From NCBI RefSeq assembly GCF_905475465.1, contig NC_062259.1:11046501-11110500 (forward strand): a stretch of DNA of 64,000 nt, in the 5' to 3' direction. Below are positions 47,147 to 58,346 of the stretch, in pieces; position 1 is the stretch's first letter; each line of letters starts with the position of its first letter. The notes beneath the pieces were generated by a model that was given only the letters and a program-made list of their open reading frames with translations, was not told the origin of the DNA and searched no databases. Both the position numbers and the translations under genes were made by a program. Origin of the DNA: Pieris napi. Taxonomy: Eukaryota; Arthropoda; Insecta; Lepidoptera; Pieridae.

Positions 47147-47149
47147 CAG

Positions 47150-47371
47150 CCTTGCGATTCTGTAACTGACTTTTCGAACTCTCACAGCGGTTATCACAGC
47201 GGCGGTCGCAAATCAGTCGTGAAGCAGTTATAGGCATAAACAATAAACTACAAGCTCCCTCTTTATCAGAATGCCCAATCGTAAAATGACTGCTTTACGA
47301 CTGATTTGAGCGCGACCGCCGCTGTGAAAACCGCTGTGAGAGTTCGAAAAGTGAGTTACAGAATCGCAGGG
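47150..47371. mobile_element. CWG-flanked palindromic MITE, copy 6
   Basis: A 222-bp, more diverged copy (TGTAACTGACTTTTCG, CGGTTATCACAGCGGCGG), with a shortened left arm. The flanks are CAG on the left (47147-47149) and CTG on the right (47372-47374), so they do not match each other. This is the oldest-looking copy. Confidence 0.8.
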
Positions 47372-47374
47372 CTG

Positions 47375-50300
47375 TTGCTGAATGTGTCTAGAGTGACTAG
47401 AGTGTCTAGTAAATGTACCACAACTTAACGCCTAGGTTGAAGCTTCTGTACCTAATGTATTAGTTGTAGTTGTGTTTACATGCCACCCCGATACATGTGG
47501 TTTTAAAGTTTGATGGCTTGTCGAGTATTTCTATCAAGTACGAATACTCGGACGTACAGAACACAATAGTTGGTACTACGACGCCTCTACCTACATATTA
47601 TTTAATTTAGTTCTATTTTTAAGTTGTTAAAGTCACGTTATATACAAAAAGGTATTGTTATATTCCGTGAATAATTATATTTTATTTATATGTAGATATA
47701 CATGTCGTAGCTACGTATGTCGTTACTTTGTTATTGAAGTCTAGTAGGTTACATTTGGTAATAATAATGATGTTGACTTATTTGCCCTTCAACTTTTCTC
47801 TCTTAAATCATTCACATAACATTCAGTAACAACTTTCTCGCTTACCGGGAGTTTTTGACTTTATAGATTGTAATCGATCGATCCCTAATCCATCTATAAT
47901 GAATACTTACTCGTTATATTTATTTAACATAATAAGCATTTGATTTTAAATATGTTTTTTGAATAACCTTTTTCATTTTAGCGTCATAATTAGGGCTTAA
48001 TTTCTCGCCAATGCAGTTTGAAATGCAAAAAGTTATTTAAATTTTACAAAAATGCGCTGCATAAAGGTGTATTAGAAAATAACAATTTATTATTGTATTT
48101 AGCCACCTTCATAATTCACTGATAAAAGATATTTTTAAGGTTAAATTTATCGTCTGAATTTTGACTCATGAATGTTACAGGCCGAGAAACGTATATTAAT
48201 TACGTCTAAACGTGCTCAATATATAAGTAAAATTGTATGTATAAGATTTTATATTTAAGTATAGACCATATATTCACAAGTTTCAAAGGATTATCATTTG
48301 TTATATCTGAATATTTTAAAATTTCACGTTAATACTATGCATGTGACTCGTTAAGTTACCTTACCTTTTCCTTGAAAGTTAATCCGAAGGTTGTAATAGA
48401 ACAAAACAAAGGAATAATATCAAAGTGTTGGCATTTATGAAAAATATTTAACAACGTTAAGTTTATTGCAGAGAATTATAGTAATGTTGGTTTACTGTCG
48501 CAATGTACTCAAACAAAACAGTCAAATTAAAATGAAAAATGTAAATTATGCACTTAGATAGTAAGGAAGTAGAGTAGATTAGCATGACAGGTAACGGACG
48601 AATTGTGTGTTAAAAATATGTTAAAATAAATTAGGAAAGATATAATTTATCGACGAATGTTTATCCTTTACTATATCCATTATTGAAAGACATTTATTTA
48701 TATTGAATGATAAAATTACTCAATTCGTCCGGATACCTTCAGCGCGAAACCAAATTCTAAATCACATTTAAATAAAGGTTAGAATAAAATATATATATAT
48801 TGACATATGAAATCGATTAGAAAATTATGTATTTAGTATCAATTGTTCAAAACTTATATGATATCAAGTTATTAGGTCTGCTCCTTTGGTAAAAGCACTC
48901 ATAATATACCTTTTGTAAGACTATACTATAGCAAGTGGATATAATGTTCAAATAAAATAATAGCCGAAGATTAGAAATTTCACTAGGATTTTAAATGGAA
49001 TGAATAATTTTAGAATTTCAAAATTGATATAGATGAATTATCACAGCAACATGAATGCATCGGTGTAGTCTGCCATTCGTGTAATCGATTTGTCCTGAGA
49101 GGGCTAAAAAAACGATGGAAGGACTCAGATGATCTTACCCAGTTATTCTTTACATGAGAAATGGAACACCGACAGTCATGAATTAACGTTAGCCCCACAA
49201 ATTTTTGTCATATAAGCCTGCAAAAAGCACATGAAAGCACGATGCAATAAAGGTTGTAGATTATGCATATAATATATTTTTATTATTGTACAATCACATT
49301 TATATTATGGAAATTCGTAATTTTAATACACCTCTCGTAATTAGATGTTAATTTGAAGATAAATTTTGAATTTCGTACAGAATTATGTGCCAAATTCAGG
49401 CTGTAATTTTTGAAATATTATCAAAATAACATTTGAAATTTGATTATCATGCACACATTCTAAAAAAATTCTTTAATCATTGTGATAGACTTAAATATTT
49501 GTTACTTCTGAATTCTTTAACACCAAACAAATATTATTTTAGTACTAATTGGCGACTAAACTCTTTTGTTCGTGAGTTGTGGCTCTATAGGCTTTTGATT
49601 TCGTTCATAAAACTAATTTACGTATATTGTTAGAGTAGTAAAGTATTGTGTAAATTTTATATTATTTAAACAATCTTTTGTTATATAGACAATCACTACA
49701 CTTCGGTTGAATTATGAAAGGACAACTAAAAGTCAATGCTTTTCCTACACTATCATACCACACACTTGCCGTTACAATGATATTTCTACCAAGCTTAAAG
49801 GGCATATAACTTTTCGAAGAATTCCTGGGGGCTGAGAATATAAAACAAAAGACGAAGGCCTGCATTCTACTGTGATTGGACAAACGTATTTTGACTTTTA
49901 TATGTGTATGCGTGTTGACCAATTACAATCAAAGGGCCATAATTCCTGTTTCGTTTTATTATCTTACCCACAGAATAAGTAGTTGCAATCAATCATCAAA
50001 TAACATTCTAAGACAAGGCCTGTAGTAGAGGCTAACACCGTCCGCCTTCTATAAATTGATCTATTGTTTATTACTCGTAATTTACCACATAGCTTTAACT
50101 AGAAGTATTGGATGATATATCCGCGTTTCCTTTATCAGTATTAAAATTAATGTCTCGTTTCGTGGTGCAAGAAGCTGGTCTATTTGGATAGTAAATTTGT
50201 ATTATGTTTCTAAATCTTTATTGAATTTAAAATGTGTGAATTTGTAACATTTTTGATGTTTTTAAAATGGTATATGTTATTACTTAAAATTGTGCTGTTT

Positions 50301-52210
50301 GCAGAGCTGTTTCCTGTTAAGAAGAATCTCTTGAAATATTCTAAATTCTAGCTAATTGACTGACTACTATTGTTTTTAATCGGTGCAATCCAACTTACAC
50401 GGAAAAATAAATTTTATTAAATCTAAGAACTGTTTGAATGTTTAATTTATTAATAGCGCGTGTAAATAAACAGTGATGCAGAACTAAATGAAAGCAAATA
50501 CTGCGGTAAATATGCAGCATAAATTCAATTCATATTCAGCCTTTGAATATGGCAATTCAAAAGCTTCATACATGTAATTATCTTAATCGACAGGAAATTG
50601 TCCTTCATACCTCAGTTAATTGCAATAAAACCACTATTTAACGCAGTCAATATTATTTAGTTACGTTTTATATAAAATAATACCAGGCTTGATATTATGT
50701 CTGATAAATATTTAAATACAAGGAGAGATTTATATCTCGATATTTATGAGGTTTTAACAGCGCGTTTTTAAAAGTATTTCGTAGCTAATACAAGGTCGTG
50801 GCAAGGCGGGTTTTAAGAAGTACAGCATAAAAAGAGAAACCATTCCTTTGAATGTAAAAATTTAAGTAATAATTAATAAATGTGGTTAATATTCTCAAAA
50901 AATTTAAATATTGTAACAGTTCTTAGATTTATGTTAATATGATGAAGTATTTTATAAATTATAATTTTTTGGTAATTTATACTCACAACATAGTTAAGTT
51001 TAGCAGTACTCAACTGAATAATGTTAGCAATCTTGAAATCATAATAATTAAATGTTAAAACTAAAGCAAAATAGCGTTTTCTGTCGAATAGTATTTTGGA
51101 ATGACAGTGTTTTGAATAAACAGTGTAGATTTTAGTTTTAAATCATTGTGTTAAGTTCCCTTTACATTCATTTCCTTTAACTTTTTTCGACTAAATATAT
51201 TGTTCGCTGTTTATCTTTATTTTAACTGTAAATAGTATGTAATGTAGTAAGTCTCGTATTGTAGATTTCGACTGATATAGTTTGACTTTAAGATGTAATA
51301 GTAAATTTGTGTCGCAAGATAAATTTCTTATATAAAATATGTTTCCGTCTTACTTGATGTAATCGGATTAAACACGCTGGCGCTTTTGTAGTACGGCATT
51401 ATGGAATTCGTGTTTTAATAAATAAGGTATAATAAAAATGTTTTCAAGATTGCTAACTGAAATATTAGGTAATTATAAGTTTTTGACTTAACATTAGATT
51501 GTTTGTTTATAGATTTGATGTTAAAGTACCAGTCTGCCATCGTACATATGTAATCGATAACTTCTAAATGTTTTAACATTAGTTTCCCTCATTTGTATTA
51601 TGTTATAGTGTTGGTGTGAATAAAGATGTTGCTCAAAATATATAACTTTAATGTGTGTAGTTACAATGTACGACATTTAGTTCTGTGATCCAATAAAATT
51701 ATATAAATAATAATTATTTTATTTACGATGTAATCGTAGCACGTATAAACCGCGATGGGTAAATATAATCCGGGGTTTTTCTTAGGTTAGAAAATTAACA
51801 TTGCTACTATATAGATACAGTGGTGGTCGTATATCTAGAAGCACTTACGCAAGAATCTAGAAGATACTTCACCGCAATCGTTTTTATTTTTAAAATAAGT
51901 AGGACAACAATATGTTCAACGATTTATCATTTATTAGAAAACCAATATAAATCCCATTACAGAAGTGCAGTTTCAATATTAAATTACAGACAAACATTTA
52001 AATCAGTTTTAAGGTATGAACAATAATGATCAACTAGTTAGAAACATCAAAAAAGTATTAAAGTCAATATAATTTTAAGTACGAGACGAATTAAAAATAG
52101 GCCCTTTCAAGCTAATAGAGAAAATATCAAACTCCATTTACAGGATTGACACTGGCATCAGAAAAACAGAATCAACTTTATTCTTACTACTAACTTACTT
52201 GAAGATAGCT
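47375..52210. other. Gene-free intergenic DNA
   Basis: AT-rich sequence between the two convergent genes. I found no coding exon, RNA gene or repeat that recurs in the window. Confidence 0.45.
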
Positions 52211-52222
52211 AATAGATACATC

Positions 52223-52248
52223 ATACAGTGTATATCTATACACTGTAT
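52223..52248. repeat. Perfect 12-bp-arm hairpin
   Basis: ATACAGTGTATA is followed after two bases by its inverse TATACACTGTAT. The pairing extends imperfectly to 52211 and 52254. The 2-nt loop is too tight for a normal RNA hairpin, so cruciform DNA or a transposon end is likelier. Confidence 0.6.
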
Positions 52249-52839
52249 CTATTATCTTTGTATTTTATCTATATTATTTAGAGTTAGATGTAATGAAATC
52301 GCATTTCATTAATATGAATTTGGCGCGCTTCGCGCTTTTATAAGTTGTCTGTGGAAGTTGGTAGGCGACGCATCATCGTGACGCGCGATGAAATGGCGTT
52401 CAGATTATTCTGTGCATTTTTTCTCATAAAAAAACTTGTAGTGAGATAGATTAATGGATATAATTGAGGAGACTTTATTAGTGAACTTTACCTGTATTTT
52501 CAGGTGAGATTTAATAATTATTGTCATAGTTAAACTATAATTAGTAAAGGCGTGATAAATAAAACAAAACTTTGTATTTTCAGAGAAACATTTTGTGGTT
52601 TATTTTGAAAATCCTCAATAATATATCTTATATATACTTGTCTAGTAATTACCCCTATATAGGGTGTCCATGCGTCGAGTTGTCCCTCTCCCGAAAATAT
52701 GGCGAGGGGGCCGGTGGCTGGCCATGCGTCATACTCGTGAGCGGGTGGCACTTGTGATGTCTGGTCGGAATGTCTTGAATTCGTGTACGAGTTGTTATTT
52801 CGACTATGTATATGGGTGTTGTTCCCACGAGAATGTAAG

Positions 52840-53145
52840 TGTGTGCTCCTATTTCGTAAGCATGGTGAACATGCTGTTAGACGACAAATCTTTGCTTTTT
52901 TTAAATTATTAATTAAGAAATAACTTAAATATTATGTCTTGTGGAACACGGTGCAGTGCGGTAAAGGTTGCAGCTCCTTTAAATATTTTGTAAAGCAAAA
53001 AAACTTGGCGATTAAAAAGAGTGGCGGAGAGTTTATTGCCAGTTCTTCTCGTCCGTTCTACGCCATTGATTTGAGAACTGACAGTAAATGTAAAATTAGA
53101 AGCATCAAATATGTTACTTAATGAATAAATGAGTTTGAATTTGAA
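52840..53145 (+). repeat. 'Family B' dispersed repeat, copy 3
   Basis: The order of blocks matches the copies at 19262 and 37510: GCTCCTATTTCG, GACGACAAATCTTTGC, GGCGATTAAAAAGAGTGGCG, GCCAGTTCTTCTCGTCCG, GACAGTAAATGTAAAATTAG. It has a GAATAAATGA end and a short TA repeat beyond. Confidence 0.7.
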
Positions 53146-55201
53146 TATAAATATATATATATATCGATTCTTAATAGTTCCATTATGGCAAGTGTTGGTA
53201 GGTACATTAATATTCATCCCTATCCTTACTTTCATTATCTACAGAGACATAGTGAGAACTAGCTTGCCGCGCTCCGCAGACTGTCTACTTGTCGCAAGTA
53301 AAATTTGTGACAATAGCCATCTGACACGAACAACAAATTTTGTAATGCTAACATTCGAAATACTTCATTTTTAAATAGAATGTTTGTAGTTTCATGAATT
53401 TTTTTATTCTCTGGTTATAAATTAAAAATCCAACATTTCTAAACGAGTTATTATAGATATTGTTAAATTTATTTCCGCTTGCAATCTTATATGGGACTAT
53501 ATAACTTATAAACGTATGCTAGAAGGTAGGTATTTAAATAAAATGTTTCAATGCGTAAATTCGGAATTATTTTTAATCATTGCCACTTATATACTCAGGT
53601 AGATGAAACAATGTAAAGTTGTAAATTATTTAATTTGATCGGCATAATGTAAGGGAAAGATGTAAGACGAGCAACGGCCATGTTTCTTAGGCTTTTCTTG
53701 ACTTATTAGGGGCTGACATGCGAAATCTTTACGGGAGTTAAACATACTGTAACAACCTTGTAGTACTTCATGTTGATCACGAACATTTAATGGTTACTAA
53801 GCAATTTACTTACGTAGTCAGAAGCGGTCATTAAGAATGAGCCTATAAAAGATGTATAGATCAAACCGAAAGCTAAAGGATTGTTTTCGCAGTAATTAAT
53901 TAATCCAGCGCCAATTTTCAACAGTTCAGACGATTATCAAATATATATTTTATCATTAGATATAACTTAACTACTGTACGGCTGATATAATAAGCGTAAG
54001 GTTTGAATTACGTCCTTGGTTATATATGAGGTGCATATATGTATATATTTTAGGAAACTTATTAATATAATGTTATGGTTAGTGTGGTGGTATCTATTGG
54101 TTATAATAAATAGCTTATATTCAAAGTTCAAAATGTTGTTATAGTACACAAAAGCATTGGTAGGTGGCGCTGAAACACGGTAACAAATACCCGTGGGAAG
54201 AGAGTCAAATCTAAAATTTAACTTTATAAAACAGTTTAGCACATATCCAATATAAATCAATAAAAAATACCTTAATATTAAATAACACAGTAAATACTAA
54301 ATATATAACTCGCATTTTCAGTCAATCAATTGTTTGACTGGTCAAGTATTAGCAATATATGAAACAGTTTTAAACAGAATTAAAGTTAGTTGAAACAGAA
54401 TTAAATATGTCGCCCCATTGTTTACATACTCCAAACATTTAATATTCACATTAATGGTATTTGCTATAAAAATACACAACAATAGAAGGGTTAGCTATAA
54501 AATGTTAAAGATATAGGTGCCCCTGTGAAAGGAAAATTAATTAAAAATAAAAGATAGTATTCAGTCCCGTTTAATTTATTTAATGTCTAAATCAAACTTG
54601 CTATACAATTACTGGAAAAATAAATATATTCTATCAATAATTTCTTGCAATGAAATTTGATTTTTTCACGTACATTTAATGTACAATATTGTTAAGAACT
54701 GTAATAAACAAATACTATTGGTATATTGTAATCTTCAAATTGGGGTTTAATTTTGGTAAATAAAGACAATATTATTTAAATTATATTTTAATTAACCATA
54801 ACGCGTGACTAATGAAATTGTAATAACGCTATACAACGCAGAGGTAAGACTTGTATTTACAATACAGATGAAAAAATGTTGAACAGTAAATATCAATAAC
54901 ATTTATTTTGTTAAGCCACTACCTATTCGGTTCATTGTTCATCTGTTTTCAGTATTAATAAACACAAAATCAGTCTTATTACACTATCAACTCCTAATAA
55001 AATATATATCAGTAGATATTGGTGAAGGGTTAAAGGAGGTCTGTACATCTGAGTGGCTTGCGTTTCGATTCCTGCCAAAACTCTGACCCTAGATGGGCAC
55101 TAGATCATACTGCACTAGTTCCGGACGTTCTGCCGATTTGGCATTAAGCATTTCAAAAATCAATATAAATAAATGCGCAGCAGCAAATTACATTATAAGG
55201 T
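53146..55201. other. Gene-free intergenic DNA
   Basis: I recognised no gene. Around 55055-55100, TGGCTTGCGTTTCGATTCCTG could be the B-box end of another worn tRNA-derived SINE; this is weak. Confidence 0.35.
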
Positions 55202-55455
55202 TACCATAGGTTAATCTATTAAGGGAATCTTACTGTCATAATAGTACAGTTAGACTGATTTAGTATTATTAAAGACTGATCAAACCAAATCAATTACGCA
55301 CAACGGACCAATTGAGAGTCTAAGTGCGAAAAATGAGTCCATAAACCTAAGGTAATTCTATTAAGGGAATCTTACTGTCATAATAGTATAATAAGACTGA
55401 TTTAGTATTTTTCAAGACTGATCAAAGCTAATCGTAAAATACGTAATTACGCAAC
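55202..55455. repeat. Local direct duplication, about 141-bp offset
   Basis: The blocks CTATTAAGGGAATCTTACTG, TCATAATAGTA, GACTGATTTAGTATT and AAGACTGATCAAA occur from about 55217 and again from about 55358 in the same order. The spacer between the copies (CGGACCAATTGAGAGTCTAA) resembles 38088-38112, which suggests a dispersed repeat is involved. Confidence 0.7.
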
Positions 55456-58122
55456 ACACGTTTCATACTCGGTACACAGGCTGCAATTTTAACACCACAA
55501 GGAAGGTAGGAATGTACTTCAAAAACAAATCAATTAGCGCATCTAGTCCAATAACAGACAATCCCCCCGTGTGACCATTAAAGACACGCGCCATCATTTT
55601 GTCTCCTATAGAGGAAGTATCTGAAATATAACTTTCTTGCGTTCTAAAAAAAATCTTAGTTTACTTTTACGTGTCAAGATGTAAACCAGAACATACAGGT
55701 ATTTTTAAGCGGTTAGTAAATACATAAAACCTGTACTCAATATACTTAGAATTTTTTCAAAATTTATACTAATGAAGGTTGGATGAAAACATGTAGAGTC
55801 GGTGTATTGTTAAAGCACCGCCTTAAGACCCTTACGAAAAAGGCTCTCACGGCATATTATATTTGTTAAACCCATTTTTATTTAGATTTTTAATATCTCA
55901 TTGAATCAGTGTTTCCACTGAAGTAGTTTTGACGTTGTTTCATATCATAAGTGTGCATTATCCCTACGCAAAATGTGGTTAACGTGCAGAGACAATCGCT
56001 TACGTGCTTCGAAGTGGTGTTAAAATTCCTCCCCGTATATTCCATTATGTAGGCAGTGGCTAAGTTTGTAAACAGCATTCTAGCGTTAGCTAAGCTAATG
56101 TTAACCTTTTTCATATTATCAAAAGTCTTTAAAGCTATTGACATTCACTGTAAATGTACAAAAGTTGTTCTTATTGCTTTCTATTTCAAACGTTATATTA
56201 AACAAATCTTATTTTACAAGATCAGATTTAACAGTGTCATAGTATAGATTTGTGTCAGGATAATTCTAAGTGTCTAAAAAAATATTATCTATCAATCTAT
56301 AGAATTTTATTATTACCGTAATGTTGTTTATTTTAGAAGAGTTGATTAAAAGGCTGCCTTGAATCGACTTATAAAATCAAGTTAAAGTTTTTAAGAAATA
56401 GTTTAGTTATAAATCTAATGATACGCCAAATTTATCAAAATCAAATTGTTAAATAATAACGCGTTATAATTCAGGCAGCCGTAAAAAATTAACCCGTGCA
56501 TAATTTTTTATTATGCAACATATCACAGTATTTGAGAATTGTTATATTTTGCGAGTTAGTTTTTTTTAAATATTTGTATCTCAAATAAAACATATTAATA
56601 ACCGTACGTAATCGTGATAAGCAAGGCGCTCAGCAAAGCTCCCGTTGTATTGAATATTATATTTTATTGTTTCTATATATTATTATAACTATATATACAA
56701 TACTTTCAAGGCGACATAGCATCGGCAACGATATTTGGAAAATTTTATTAATTTGACACACGACGAAAAAAAAATTGTGTCCTTTAATTTGGAGCATTAT
56801 TATAAGTTGATTATAAAAGTCTCGATTATCCTAGATTCTTTAGCGAAAGAGTCCCGAGATGAGACTTCAAATAGGACACGAAGAATTCTTGTTGCGTCTT
56901 TTATTATATATAGGATAATTACCGACAGTGATATTAAAACCTACATAAGTAACTTTAGTGTATAAGTGTATTTGTTAGTAGTTGAAAGATTTATTGGATT
57001 ACAATTTTCGGACCAGGTTTTTTTTTCGTATTTATGCTTTTTATAATAATTATTAAAGCTGTCTGAATTGTCAGGCACGATATAAAAGTCGATTAAGATG
57101 ACATAACCATCTAAATTACCTACGTTTTTAAAAATAATACTGATTTATACGCGAGTCATTCAATGAATGTTAAAAATTAAATAGGAAAAAAATTGCAATC
57201 AAGATACCGAAATTCGAATTATTTTACAATAAAATAACATATTTGGTTTAGGCCCAAGGTTAATATCATTTTTTAAGTTCAGCTTAATACCACGCAAAGT
57301 CCGCAAGAAATCTCTGTATGACCGTAGCAAAGTACCAATCACGTCACGCTCAAATAAACGTCGTAATTTTCAAAATTCCAGTGGATCATTAAGAGTAATT
57401 ATTTACATTACAAAGCTAAGCCAAAATAAAACAAGTTCAAACAAAAGAAGGAAAAGATCTTTCTCGATGATTCAAAAGGATTCCTTAAATAATGAATTCT
57501 GCATTCATATCTGTAGATGTGTTGCACCGTAAACAATATACGAGTTGTGTTGGTATGTGTTTTATTAGAACAATACAAAATACCTACGTGATTTGGCACA
57601 AATTTTTATTCTGTATGGAGGATTCTATTGTGTTGAAAATGTATGTAATAGCACTGTGATTTTCTTATTAGTGCATTTACAATGAGGCGGCAACTGTAAA
57701 AACGGCCGTTAAAACATGTAATGGCGAAAGAAATACCAATCACAATAGTGAGTTTGTTCACGATTTGTGAAGTAAGACTATCAAAATTGGGTATAGTCGT
57801 TAGATGACGCTGGGTGCTGCCAAGTGTGCTGTTTTAGTTACATATAAATTAGAGAGTAATATGCTTGTTATGTTGTTGGTGTATTTTGAAATAATTGACA
57901 AATTAAAGAAACTTAAATTGACTTGGTCTGATGAGTGAGTGAGTATCCCAGTGATGGGAGACGGAAAAGAGACCAAATAGGGCAAGAGTCAAATAAAGAT
58001 GTGAAGAGACGATCCGCCGGAAAGTTGGAGAAGTCATAAGATAAAAATCTCGTAGTTGAAATGTATGTTTTTGCTTACGTTAAAATTATGTAAATGTAGG
58101 TATTTGGTAATCAATAAAGGCT
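55456..58122. other. Gene-free intergenic DNA downstream of JIP1
   Basis: No coding exon was recognised. A few short open frames are present without domain-like sequence. Confidence 0.4.
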
Positions 58123-58128
58123 TTTATT
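58123..58128 (-). terminator. Candidate JIP1 polyadenylation signal
   Basis: TTTATT on the + strand reads AATAAA on the JIP1 strand, about 146 bp after the stop codon, which is a plausible 3' UTR length. A + strand AATAAA lies 11 bp away, so the assignment is uncertain. Confidence 0.35.
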
Positions 58129-58273
58129 ATTATTATAAGAAAATCTTTTTGAGGTGAAATGAATCTAATCAAAAATTTAATCAATTGCGATTTTATAATT
58201 ATGTATCTGTGCTACGGCCATCTTGTTAATAAATTTTGTTAAATGGTCGTTTAAAGCTCCAAAGCTTTGTTCC

Positions 58274-58346
58274 TCATTCAATGTAAATATCCTCAATAGG
58301 ATATGCTGTTTCTATGAACTTCTGGTAAAATCTCTGGAATGCTCTC
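58274..58346 (-). CDS. Aplip1: JIP1 last exon: kinesin-light-chain tail
   Basis: It encodes RAFQRFYQKFIETAYP and IEDIYIE followed by TGA (58274-58276). The acceptor ATTTCAG|G restores phase. It lies 2.2 kb from the previous exon because retroelements fill the intron. Confidence 0.94.

Noticed and set aside
52530..53374. Several overlapping short frames as a gene.
   Set aside because: They fall on the 'family B' repeat and its flanks, and similar frames recur in the other repeat copies.
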